Shown here: positions 32,330 to 39,714 of the stretch, in pieces
How the letters are laid out: every line of letters begins with the position of its first letter
Position numbering within the stretch: position 1 is the stretch's first letter
Assembly (NCBI GenBank): GCA_013299105.1
Contig: JAAFJY010000031.1
Coordinates: 1 to 64,000 of the forward strand
Length of the DNA: 64,000 nucleotides
Source of the DNA: Chitinophagales bacterium
GTDB taxonomy: Bacteria; Bacteroidota; Bacteroidia; Chitinophagales; Saprospiraceae
Direction of reading: 5' to 3'
The notes under the pieces: generated by a model
What the model was told of the DNA's origin: nothing
Database searches by the model: none
Seen by the model: the letters and a program-made list of their open reading frames with translations, nothing else
Made by a program: the position numbers and the translations under genes

Positions 32330-32703
32330 GGTCGGAACAAGTGGTTCGTTTTTGGGAAAATTGTTAGTAGTTGAGCGGTCAAAAAGCCGCTTCGTGTCGA
32401 ATTGTGCTGCTAAAATAGCTAAAAATGGGATTGCCCTCGAAAAAAATGAAAGCTTGGTCGGCTAAGGGAGCGTAAAAAAATAAGGTGGACAGGTTTGGGT
32501 TTCGTGAAAAAAGAAAAGCAACTGACTGGAAGGAAGTTGTGTTCTTTTTTTTGCGAAACCTCAAAAACAAAGATGTCCATCTTATTTTAGCTCAAATACT
32601 AAATGGTGTATCTCAAACAATCATTCAAGGCTGGCTGACAATTTGATCTCCTCTGCCAACCCTTTGCTACCTCAAGCTCGTCTAGCCAGAAAAATTGCTC
32701 GAC
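32330..32703. other. Divergent intergenic region with R1 copy 4
   Basis: Separates the minus-strand adhesin from the plus-strand lipoprotein pair. Apart from R1 (32464-32603) it holds plain sequence in which I see no clear promoter. Confidence 0.5.
32464..32603 (+). repeat. R1 dispersed palindromic repeat, copy 4
   Basis: Full-length and slightly diverged, starting AAGGGAGCGTAAAAAAATAA and ending TTATTTTAGCTCAAATACTA. Its arms are the most symmetrical of the four (GTTTCGTGAAAAAAGAAAAG opposite CTTTTTTTTGCGAAAC). The TAGCTCAAATACT end faces the lipoprotein gene at 32704. Confidence 0.85.
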
Positions 32704-33081
32704 ATGACCCACAAAATTAGCCTTTTATTGATCCTTACCCTGTTTGGTCTTTTTACTTGTGACTACACCAGCGAACAGGAACTCAGCGCCACCACCGAAG
32801 AGTGGAGCAATGCCCGCCTGACCAATCAACTCCCCGTAGATGGCTGTGACTGGCACCTGGGCGTGGACCTCAAAGACGAATGGGGCCAGTATGTGCCCAA
32901 CGACCAAACTAATTCCGTCATGAAAAATTTCATCGAAAAAAACGGTGGCTTAAATGCCCCGATGTTCATCGATGTACAAGTGAAAATGAAGCTCACGGGC
33001 AAAAAGAAAAAAGTGCTGTGCGGCTGGAATACCAAAGCCGACATGGACGAGGTGGAGCTTTATGAGATTCGCAGACGCTGA
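32704..33081 (+). CDS. Small lipoprotein, paralogue of the next gene
   Basis: 125 residues. It starts at the ATG giving MTHKISLLLILTLFGLFTC, a lipoprotein signal with the lipobox Cys at residue 19; a TTG nine bases earlier is in frame but less likely. The mature part has EEWSNARLTNQLPVDGCDWH, YVPNDQTNS and ends with DEVELYEIRRR. The following gene has the same order of motifs (TNAVLVKQIGCEW, YLPSQATE, NEVEFVEIRKR), so the two arose by duplication. I do not recognise the family. Outer-membrane or periplasmic location is likely. Confidence 0.7.
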   Translation: MTHKISLLLILTLFGLFTCDYTSEQELSATTEEWSNARLTNQLPVDGCDWHLGVDLKDEWGQYVPNDQTNSVMKNFIEKNGGLNAPMFIDVQVKMKLTGKKKKVLCGWNTKADMDEVELYEIRRR

Positions 33082-33115
33082 TGACCAACTGTAAAAACCT
33101 CAAGACTACCTCTCC

Positions 33116-33475
33116 ATGAAAAAAATTTCAATCTTCTTCTTCATTTTAACCTTGTCCACTTTGTATGCTTGTACAAACGACAACGAAGACGCCATCACTG
33201 AAAAAAACTGGACCAACGCTGTTTTAGTCAAGCAAATAGGTTGCGAATGGCGCTTAGACATTGAACTCAACAATGAAGTGGGCACTTACTTACCCAGCCA
33301 AGCTACCGAAACTGATTTCAAAAACTTCGTCAACAACATCCCTGAGCTTCACAACCTCACTTCATATAAAGTTCAGGTAAAAGTGAAACCTACCGGACAG
33401 TTACGGGGAATGTTCTGCCAATGCTGCCGCGCCGCAGCCAATGAAGTCGAGTTTGTTGAGATCAGAAAGCGTTGA
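33116..33475 (+). CDS. Small lipoprotein, paralogue of the preceding gene
   Basis: 119 residues with the lipoprotein signal MKKISIFFFILTLSTLYAC. The mature domain aligns with its neighbour 34 bases upstream: WTNAVLVKQIGCEWRLDIEL, GTYLPSQATETDFKNFV, LTSYKVQVKVKPTGQ and NEVEFVEIRKR. It differs by a Cys cluster (MFCQCCRAAANE) where the partner has a single Cys (VLCGWNTKADMDE). The conserved CEW/CDW and the late Cys could form a disulfide or a metal site. Function unknown; same transcript likely. Confidence 0.7.
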   Translation: MKKISIFFFILTLSTLYACTNDNEDAITEKNWTNAVLVKQIGCEWRLDIELNNEVGTYLPSQATETDFKNFVNNIPELHNLTSYKVQVKVKPTGQLRGMFCQCCRAAANEVEFVEIRKR

Positions 33476-33607
33476 TCATCAGCTCATCAAACCGCACAGT
33501 AAAATCTTTCGCTGCGCGGTTTTTTTACTTACAGCCTCAGAACTTTACTACTTTGCAAATGGTTTAGGATCATTCAAATGCAAAACCATGTTCAAGGTCG
33601 AATTAAA

Positions 33608-34321
33608 TCAAGCTCCCAACTCCCTGAACACCACCTCCTTGTAATTGCGCCCAATCGGAATCTCTTTCCCGCGAATCTCCACATCGTTGGCATCAAAAAA
33701 ATCGACTTTGTTTTTGGCCACAATGAAAGAGCGGTGGATGCGTAAAAAATCGGCCGCTGGCAAGTCCAATTCCAGTTGGCTGATGGTGTATTTGGTTACG
33801 ATGGTTTTGTGCAAAGTGACAATCTTTACGTTCTCTTTGATGCTTTCGATGTACAGGACTTCATCAAGCGCTACCCTGGCTTTCTTTTTGTTGACATTGA
33901 AAAACAAATAGGCATTGCGGCTTGCTCCACTTGTAGTCCCTGTGTAGGGGATTGGCGAGGGCCCTGGAGCAGAAGGCCCAATCTTGTTGATGGCCACCAA
34001 AAAGCGGTTGAATTCGATGGGTTTCAGCAAATAGTCGACAACCCCATAATCATAACTTTCCAGGGCATATTCGTGGTAAGCAGTGGTCAGGATCACCGCA
34101 GGCGGGTTTTTCAGGGTTTTGAGCAGGTCCAGGCCCTTGAGTTTAGGCAGGTTGATGTCGAGGAACATCAATTCTACTTTTTCTTCTTTCAATACTTTCA
34201 TGGCACTCAGTGCATCTTTGCACAGGGCAAGCACGTGCAAAAATGGCACCTGCTGCACGTATTCTTCGAGCAGTTTTCCAGCCAGGGGCTCGTCTTCTAC
34301 AATGATGCAATTAATCCGCAT
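33608..34321 (-). CDS. LytTR-family response regulator
   Basis: 237 residues from the ATG giving MRINCIIVEDEPLAG; a longer frame adds 11 residues that fall inside the kinase gene. The receiver domain has the acidic pair ED (9-10), the phospho-acceptor D55 in ELMFLDINLPKLKG, and TTAYHEYALESYDYGVVDYL with Lys in LLKP. The C-terminal LytTR DNA-binding domain (about 140-237) has VLYIESIKENVKIVTLH, FLRIHRSFIV and IPIGRNYKEVV. The start overlaps the 3' end of the sensor kinase gene by 11 bases, so they form one two-component system. Confidence 0.92.
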   Translation of the reverse strand: MRINCIIVEDEPLAGKLLEEYVQQVPFLHVLALCKDALSAMKVLKEEKVELMFLDINLPKLKGLDLLKTLKNPPAVILTTAYHEYALESYDYGVVDYLLKPIEFNRFLVAINKIGPSAPGPSPIPYTGTTSGASRNAYLFFNVNKKKARVALDEVLYIESIKENVKIVTLHKTIVTKYTISQLELDLPAADFLRIHRSFIVAKNKVDFFDANDVEIRGKEIPIGRNYKEVVFRELGA

Positions 34322-35372
34322 GGTACTGGTCGAGTTGAATTTGAAGGATGGCACGGTATACCAAGTTGTTCACTTGGTGTTTCAATTCAAAATCGGGGTA
34401 CATCAACTCCAGGCGGCGACGCAAGTTTTTGATGCCGATGCCCTCACCGGGTTCTTGAACAGGGCTTTCTTCCAATGAATTTTCCACCCACAACTGCAAT
34501 CGCTGATTTTCCACCTGCAAATGGATGTGAATATAGGCAGCACCAGTGCTTTGTCCAGCCCCATGCTTGAAGGCGTTTTCCACCAGGGGCACCAGCAAAA
34601 GAGGTGCAATACGGGTTTCTTCATCGTCTACTTCGCTCTTAAATTGAATATCTAGGCGTTCATCGTAGCGGATGCGTTCAATGTCGAGGTAATCTTCCAG
34701 CATTTTCACCTCTCGACTCAGGCTGATGTCGCGTTGTTGCGATTCGTAAAGCATAAAGCGCAGCAATTTGGACAATTGCATCACGACTTCAGGAGTAGAT
34801 TCGGCTTTGCTGCGAGCCAGGTAATAAATGTTGTTGAGGGTATTGAACAGGAAATGTGGGTTGGTCTGGGCTTTCAGGAAATTCAGTTCCGTTTCCAGTT
34901 TTTCTTTGATCAGTAATTTTTCCTTCTCTTGATTGCGGCGATTCAAGCTGTATTGCTGCAAACCCACCGCTACCCCCAGCACAAAAAGCAAGTCCATAAA
35001 TGTATTGAGTGCGTAGGCGAAAGTGAAAAGGCCGATTTCTCTTTCCTCGTTGAGCAAAATCGGGTAAACAAGAAAAGTGAGTAAAAGGCGATCAAAAAAC
35101 CAAAAAACCATGAATACCCCGGCACAGAGCATAGTGGACCAAAAATGTCCCCAGCGTTGGCAATACGGTGCTAGCAGCAGGTAAAAAATCGAGTACACCA
35201 GCGGAGCCTTGATCAGGGCAACTTGTAGCCCTTCAGCCAGGGTTGAGCGCCAGACAGCATCCCATTTATTCCAATTCGGGACCTCAACCAACATCCATAC
35301 ATAGCCGAGATAGGCCTCAAATATCCAATAGGCTAGCCAAATAAGGAGATGTCTTTTTATTGCGCTGTTCAT
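34311..35372 (-). CDS. LytS-like sensor histidine kinase
   Basis: 353 residues. The N-terminal half has four membrane segments (LLIWLAYWIFEAYLGYVWML, VYSIFYLLLAPY, MLCAGVFMVFWFFDRLLLTF, LLFVLGVAVGL). The cytoplasmic kinase core has the His-kinase H-box KAQTNPHFLFNTLNNIYYLA with the phospho-acceptor His, and the ATP lid LLVPLVENAFKHG followed by GEGIGIKNLRRRLELMY. This is the PF06580 type that works with LytTR regulators, and the partner is encoded next. It senses an unknown signal, probably at the membrane. Confidence 0.92.
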   Translation of the reverse strand: MNSAIKRHLLIWLAYWIFEAYLGYVWMLVEVPNWNKWDAVWRSTLAEGLQVALIKAPLVYSIFYLLLAPYCQRWGHFWSTMLCAGVFMVFWFFDRLLLTFLVYPILLNEEREIGLFTFAYALNTFMDLLFVLGVAVGLQQYSLNRRNQEKEKLLIKEKLETELNFLKAQTNPHFLFNTLNNIYYLARSKAESTPEVVMQLSKLLRFMLYESQQRDISLSREVKMLEDYLDIERIRYDERLDIQFKSEVDDEETRIAPLLLVPLVENAFKHGAGQSTGAAYIHIHLQVENQRLQLWVENSLEESPVQEPGEGIGIKNLRRRLELMYPDFELKHQVNNLVYRAILQIQLDQYHAD

Positions 35373-35701
35373 TAATTCTATGGCTAAAAAACAGCCACTA
35401 AAGTACTTTCTTCCTATTGATTTTGAGAAAATATTTCACCAACGGGCATTCCTCAATCACCAACGGCAAATTGCTACACATGAGCTGCAATGGTCCCCTT
35501 TCATACGCTCAATTTCCCTATCCATTGCCTTGGGGAAGTTGTCCAGCTATCCTAAAGGATTCAAAATCTCCCCAGCCCATATCCTTGCAGCATCAAGCTA
35601 TGAATCCTGTTTTGTTACTATTGCCATAATGGCGCTATATCAACTAGCCAACCAGAGAACGCGAGGTTCTCTGGTGCTGGTTTTTCTCAGCCCTTATTAA
35701 A
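35373..35701. other. Divergent intergenic region with a strong hairpin
   Basis: Lies between the sensor kinase and the DoxX operon. A reading frame over most of it looks non-coding (no known motif, odd composition). Near the DoxX side, CCAGAGAAC-GCGAG-GTTCTCTGG (35652-35674) forms a 9-bp hairpin followed by GTTTTTC. Confidence 0.5.
35652..35690 (+). terminator. Hairpin with T tract upstream of the DoxX gene
   Basis: Perfect 9-bp stem CCAGAGAAC / GTTCTCTGG with loop GCGAG, then TGCTGGTTTTTCTC. It lies 28 bases before the DoxX start and is not preceded by an obvious plus-strand gene. It could end a short RNA or act in the leader of the operon; which one cannot be told. Confidence 0.45.
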
Positions 35702-36124
35702 ATGCTCAAAACAATGACCAAACATCAAAACACTTTCTCTTTTTCCCTCAGTGCCCAGCAATCCTTGAGCATCGTGCGGGTGGCTGTAGGTTTAATCATG
35801 GCTTCTCACGGTTTGGAGCCCTTGTTATCTGGCGGTGTAGCGGGCTTAGGTGGGTACTTGAGCGGCCTGGGCTTACCCTTTGGTTCTTTTTTGGCCTGGG
35901 GCGTGGTTTTAATTGAGTTGCTTGGTGGATGCTTATTGGCAATTGGCTTGTTTCGCACCTGGATTTGCATCGCATTAATCGGCATTTTAGGTATGGGCAT
36001 TGTGCTTATTCATGGTTCACAAGGTTGGTTCGTAGTCGGTGCAGGAAGCAATGGCATGGAATTCAATGTACTGCTGATGCTATGCCTAGCGGCTATTTTA
36101 TTGGAAAAAACCCCCAATTCATAA
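35702..36124 (+). CDS. DoxX family membrane protein
   Basis: 140 residues (ATG at 35702, or 35714). Four membrane helices are typical of DoxX: SIVRVAVGLIMASHGLEPLL, FGSFLAWGVVLIELLGGCLL, TWICIALIGILGMGIVLIHG and EFNVLLMLCLAAILL. The signature G...SHG near the start and the GG in helix two are conserved. Members are quinone- or thiol-linked membrane proteins of loosely defined function. It leads a plus-strand run with a lipoprotein, a metallo-hydrolase and a flavodoxin-fold oxidoreductase, spaced by 11-29 bases. Confidence 0.88.
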   Translation: MLKTMTKHQNTFSFSLSAQQSLSIVRVAVGLIMASHGLEPLLSGGVAGLGGYLSGLGLPFGSFLAWGVVLIELLGGCLLAIGLFRTWICIALIGILGMGIVLIHGSQGWFVVGAGSNGMEFNVLLMLCLAAILLEKTPNS

Positions 36125-36141
36125 CCAAAAACTGATTTTTA

Positions 36142-36528
36142 ATGAAGAGACCAAACTTCCTTTCCGCCTTCTATTTGATGGTGCTGGTTTTACTTGCTTT
36201 AGCCTGCGAAAAAGAAGGAGCCAGTACTGGGCACAAAATCGTGTTTGAAATCACCGGCAATTTCAGCGGCAGCATTTTAGCAGTTGTTTCGGGGGGCAAC
36301 GGCAGCTTTAACACCCGTGAAATCACCAAATTGCCTTGGAAAGAGGAAATTACTCCCGACGCCAAAACCAAAGTCATCAGCGCCACGGCCAACGGCACTG
36401 GGGGCTTGGCAGGGCAACAAGCTAGTTTTAAAATTTTTGACAATGACAAAGAAGTAGCCAATGGCAGCAGCACTACTCTTTCTTCAGGGGTTATTGCCCT
36501 CAACCCTGGTTCGTACATCATCAAGTAG
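36142..36528 (+). CDS. Small lipoprotein of the DoxX operon
   Basis: 128 residues with a lipoprotein signal ending LALAC (Cys22). The mature domain is a short all-beta fold (HKIVFEITGNFSGSILAVVS, TREITKLPWKEEITP, SGVIALNPGSYIIK). No family is recognised beyond a resemblance to small secreted Bacteroidota beta-sandwich proteins. It starts 17 bases after doxX and is followed 11 bases later by the metallo-hydrolase, so it is part of the same transcript. Confidence 0.7.
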   Translation: MKRPNFLSAFYLMVLVLLALACEKEGASTGHKIVFEITGNFSGSILAVVSGGNGSFNTREITKLPWKEEITPDAKTKVISATANGTGGLAGQQASFKIFDNDKEVANGSSTTLSSGVIALNPGSYIIK

Positions 36529-36539
36529 CATATCAAAAC

Positions 36540-37235
36540 ATGAAATCACCCAACTTTTCGCTACTACATCGCCACCTGGTCGCTAAAGATGTGATCCATC
36601 TGCCCCTCATGCCCCGCAATGCAATCAATGCTTATTTGATCGAAGATGTTTTGATCGACGCAGGCACGAAGTGTAGCACCGGGCTATTGCTGCGCTACTT
36701 GAAAGGCAAAGCACTCAATGCCCATGCGCTTACCCATGCCCATGCTGACCATCAAGGCGGCAGCAAAGTGGTGTGCACGAACTTTAAAGTGCCACTGTGG
36801 TGCAGCTCTCTTGAAAAAGAAAGAGCAGAGTCGGGCCTGGCCACCAAAGATTATGTGGACCAAAGGCACTTGGTGACCCGTTTTCAGCAGCAATATTGGG
36901 CAGGACCTGGCCACCAAGTAGACAAGACATTGGAAGAAGGCGACCTGGTGGGGGGCTTTCGGGTGATTGCTACCCCAGGTCACTCCAGTGGTCATTTGTC
37001 GTTTTTTCGCGAAAGTGATGGTGTCCTAATCGTAGGGGATGTAATGACCAACATGAACCTGATCAACACTCGCCCCGGCTTACACGAACCCCCTGAACTG
37101 TTCACGGAGGATCGGGAACGAAACATCCAGTCAATCCGCAAACTGCTTGCTTTAGACCCGCGCACCCTGTGTTTTGGGCATGGCCCGGTTTTGTATGAGC
37201 GGGGCGAGCTGAAACGATTCCTTGCCTGTTTGTAA
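36540..37235 (+). CDS. MBL-fold metallo-hydrolase
   Basis: 231 residues. The metal-binding motif THAHADHQGG (HxHxDH, about 59-68) and later GHSSGHLSF (His) and IVGDVMTNMNLI (Asp) complete a di-metal beta-lactamase fold site. A final His lies in LCFGHGPV. Members hydrolyse ester or thioester bonds, for example of the glyoxalase II type. There is no signal peptide, so it is cytoplasmic. It sits in the DoxX/oxidoreductase operon, which suggests handling of reactive or electrophilic compounds, but this is inference. Confidence 0.9.
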   Translation: MKSPNFSLLHRHLVAKDVIHLPLMPRNAINAYLIEDVLIDAGTKCSTGLLLRYLKGKALNAHALTHAHADHQGGSKVVCTNFKVPLWCSSLEKERAESGLATKDYVDQRHLVTRFQQQYWAGPGHQVDKTLEEGDLVGGFRVIATPGHSSGHLSFFRESDGVLIVGDVMTNMNLINTRPGLHEPPELFTEDRERNIQSIRKLLALDPRTLCFGHGPVLYERGELKRFLACL

Positions 37236-37264
37236 AGGGAATGGCAAAAACAGAAACCCAGCAC

Positions 37265-37843
37265 ATGAAAAAAATCCTCTTGATTCTAGGACACCCCGAC
37301 CCGGAAAGTTACAACCACGCCCTGTTTCAAGCTTATTTGAAAGGCGCAAATGAAGGGGCACACGAGCTCAAAACCATTCAAATTGCGGAATTAAACTTCC
37401 AGCCCAACCTGGCTTACGGCTACCGCAAAAGAACGGAGTTGGAGCCCGATTTACTGGATGCCCAAGCCAAAATCGCCTGGGCTGATCACCTGGTATGGGT
37501 GTATCCGGTTTGGTGGGGTGGCGTTCCTGCACTCATGAAAGGCTTTATTGACCGGGTGTTTTTGCCGGGTTTCGCTTTTCAAAAAAGAGAAAACTCATTG
37601 ATGGTCGATCCTCTGTTCAAGGGCAAAACAGCTCGGATCATTTGTACCATGGACCAACCGAACTGGTATTATCGCCTGGTGTATCGGCAGCCCAGCCACC
37701 AAATGATGAGGAGAACGGTCTTGGAGTTTTGTGGCATCAAACCCGTGAAAATTACAGCCATCGGCCCAATCAGACTCTCGAAAGAGGCCTATCGGATTGG
37801 TTTTTTACAAAAAATAGAGGCCCTGGGCCGACAAGGATTTTAA
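37265..37843 (+). CDS. NAD(P)H-dependent flavodoxin-fold oxidoreductase
   Basis: 192 residues starting at the ATG giving MKKILLILGHPDPESYNHAL; an ATG eight codons earlier is possible but adds an atypical TETQH segment. The flavodoxin-2/NQO1 signatures are ILGHPDPESYNHALF at the start, then WADHLVWVYPVWWGGVPALM and GFIDRVFLPGFAF. It reduces quinones or azo compounds with NAD(P)H using FMN. It is the last gene of the DoxX operon; a CG-rich hairpin terminator follows 24 bases after the stop. Confidence 0.9.
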   Translation: MKKILLILGHPDPESYNHALFQAYLKGANEGAHELKTIQIAELNFQPNLAYGYRKRTELEPDLLDAQAKIAWADHLVWVYPVWWGGVPALMKGFIDRVFLPGFAFQKRENSLMVDPLFKGKTARIICTMDQPNWYYRLVYRQPSHQMMRRTVLEFCGIKPVKITAIGPIRLSKEAYRIGFLQKIEALGRQGF

Positions 37844-37866
37844 CCGAGAGCAGTTTTTAGGTTGTG

Positions 37867-37897
37867 GCCCCGTTTTTTAGCGGGGCTGCTTTGTTTT
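37867..37897 (+). terminator. Factor-independent terminator of the DoxX operon
   Basis: Stem GCCCCG / CGGGGC (37867-37872 and 37881-37886) with an 8-base T-rich loop, then TGCTTTGTTTT. It lies just after the oxidoreductase stop codon. Confidence 0.7.
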
Positions 37898-38007
37898 GAT
37901 TTGCAGAGACAAGTTTTGGAACAAAAAGTGGATGCAGGGCTGAAGATTAGTTTTACTTTTGTAAAGTGCTTCAGCAAAATTTAGCGGATCAACAAATCCC
38001 ATCTACA

Positions 38008-38562
38008 ATGCTTCAACACTTTGAAAAATACATAAAATTGAGTGCACCTCTGAAAGATGAGCTTACCAAAAGAGTAACATTAAAAACTTTCAAAAAAGGG
38101 CACCTTGTACACAACGCTGACAAGGTTTGCACAAAAAGTTACTTTATTCAAAAAGGCTTGATGCGGCTTTATTCCATCAAAGACGGAAAGGAAATTACAG
38201 CCTTTTTTTGTGCCGAAAACGAATGGGTAAACTCTCCGAATAGTTTTATACAGCAGCAGTTGGACATTTATTACATCGACACGATTGAAGCCACTGAATG
38301 TTATTGCCTAAATGTGGGGGACCTCGTTTATCTGTTTGAGCATTTCCCTGAAATGGAACAGTACGCAAGGCTATCTATGGGTACAAACTTGGCTTACTAT
38401 TTGGAACGCATCAGTTCAATGCATTTTACAAGGGCCACAGAAAAATACCAGCATTTTTGTAAAACCTATCAAGATGTCCATCATCGCATTCCCCTTGGCA
38501 TGGTTTCTTCCTATTTGGGCATCACACAAGAGACCCTGAGTAGAATTAGAGCAGAAAAGTGA
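38008..38562 (+). CDS. Crp/Fnr-type regulator lacking a clear cofactor site
   Basis: 184 residues from the ATG giving MLQHFEKYIKLSAP; a GTG 42 bases upstream is in frame but less likely. The N-terminal beta-roll is conserved (FKKGHLVHNADKVCTKSYFI, GLMRLYSIKDGKEIT). A long helix follows, then a winged helix-turn-helix at the end (IPLGMVSSYLGITQETLSRI). The Fnr N-terminal Cys set is absent. A TACTTTTG box (37954-37961) resembles the -7 consensus. An FNR-like palindrome lies between this gene and the hydrolase at 38690, which it may regulate. Confidence 0.88.
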   Translation: MLQHFEKYIKLSAPLKDELTKRVTLKTFKKGHLVHNADKVCTKSYFIQKGLMRLYSIKDGKEITAFFCAENEWVNSPNSFIQQQLDIYYIDTIEATECYCLNVGDLVYLFEHFPEMEQYARLSMGTNLAYYLERISSMHFTRATEKYQHFCKTYQDVHHRIPLGMVSSYLGITQETLSRIRAEK

Positions 38563-38612
38563 TGTTTGTAAAAGCTTACCCTGCTCACATTTCGGCCCAA
38601 AAGGCTGTTTTT

Positions 38613-38641
38613 ATGATTTTTTGATCTAGGTCAAAAATCAT
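38613..38641. promoter_or_regulatory. FNR-like palindromic operator
   Basis: The 14-bp centre TTGATCTAGGTCAA fits the FNR-type pattern TTGAT-N4-RTCAA. It is extended into a longer palindrome by flanking ATGATTTTT / AAAAATCAT. It lies 49 bases before the hydrolase start and after the Crp/Fnr gene. Confidence 0.55.
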
Positions 38642-38689
38642 TTAAAAACTGCAACAGACATTTGCCATCGAATTTAAACGAAAAGAAAG

Positions 38690-39535
38690 ATGTCAAATAC
38701 CTGCAAATGTGCAACCCTTGTTTTCATATTACTTTTTTCAGCTGAACTTGCTGCTCAAATAAGGCTAGCCACACCCAATGTGGAAAGCATCCTGTACGTA
38801 GGCAAAGCCAAAAAGCAGGCTTTGATTGTAGGACTTGGTGGGTCGGAAGGAGGCAATGCCTGGGCAAGTTCTTATTGGGAAAAAACAAGAAAACAATTCA
38901 TTGACCAAGGCTACGCTTTTTTGGCTTTGGGATATTTTGGTGCCCAAGGCACACCCGATACCTTGAATAAAATTGCGATAGACGATGTATACAAAGCCAT
39001 AAAAGTGGCTGCAAAAAACAAACACATCAATAAAAACAAGATAGCCATCATTGGAGGGTCAAGGGGTGCTGATTTAGCCCTGCTTTTGGGTATACACTAC
39101 AAAGACATCAAGTGTGTAGTTGGCATTGTGGGCAGCAACGCCGTTTTTCCAGGGCATACAAATCATTTCACTACCTCTTGTTGGACTTTTCAAAACCAAG
39201 AATTGCCATTTGTCCCCGTAAATGAAGCCGCCGTTCCCTTCCTCATGAAAGGCGATTTAAAGGGCACTTTTGAAGCCATGCTCAAGGATAGTAGCGCCGT
39301 TAACAATGCATTGATCAAAGTTGAAAAAATCAATGGTCCTATTCTGTTTCTTTCGGCGACCGAAGATGAAATTTGCCCTTCGACTCCTATGGCTGAAAAG
39401 ATGGTCTCCAGGCTTGTTTCCAAGGACTTCAAGCACCATTTTGAGCACATCCCTGTAGAAGGTGGGCACTCAGCTCCACTGAAACATTTTGATTTGGTGC
39501 TTCGATTTTTGGGGAGGCATTTTATGGGAAATTGA
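38690..39535 (+). CDS. Secreted alpha/beta hydrolase, BAAT/dienelactone type
   Basis: 281 residues with a signal peptide (MSNTCKCATLVFILLFSAEL, cleavage near LAAQ). The nucleophile elbow is GGSRGADLALLLG (S124), the acid is probably the Asp in FLSATEDEICPS, and the His is in VEGGHSAPL. It resembles acyl-CoA thioester hydrolase/BAAT C-terminal domains, which are often bare hydrolases in bacteria. Substrate unknown. An FNR-like palindrome lies just upstream, next to the Crp/Fnr gene. Confidence 0.8.
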   Translation: MSNTCKCATLVFILLFSAELAAQIRLATPNVESILYVGKAKKQALIVGLGGSEGGNAWASSYWEKTRKQFIDQGYAFLALGYFGAQGTPDTLNKIAIDDVYKAIKVAAKNKHINKNKIAIIGGSRGADLALLLGIHYKDIKCVVGIVGSNAVFPGHTNHFTTSCWTFQNQELPFVPVNEAAVPFLMKGDLKGTFEAMLKDSSAVNNALIKVEKINGPILFLSATEDEICPSTPMAEKMVSRLVSKDFKHHFEHIPVEGGHSAPLKHFDLVLRFLGRHFMGN

Positions 39536-39712
39536 TACGCGTTTGGGGCCTTTGTGACTTGTCCAAAAATCCCCCTTGTAGCCCATGGCCATTGCACTCT
39601 TGCGCAGGCTGCCACCTAAGTACATTTGCCCGTTCACAAGTTCTGCTTTGTGCCGGGGCAAGGCTTCATAAAAGCGCATGGATGGCCTGGATTCGGGTGT
39701 ATGTTCTGACAT
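39470..39712 (-). pseudogene. Possible fragment of an Uma2-like gene
   Basis: A minus-strand frame starts MSEHTPESRPSMRFYEALPR and continues HKAELVNGQMYLGGSLRKSA, which looks like the N-terminal part of an Uma2-type or related protein (ELVNG followed by GGS). After about 50 residues the sequence loses any resemblance and runs into the hydrolase gene on the opposite strand. The start overlaps the end of the ATPase gene. It may be a truncated remnant; a chance frame cannot be excluded. Confidence 0.3.
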
Positions 39713-39714
39713 GG

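Noticed and set aside
35380-35700. 106-residue frame before doxX
   Set aside because: No recognisable domain, ends in the hairpin region, and overlaps the probable divergent promoters.
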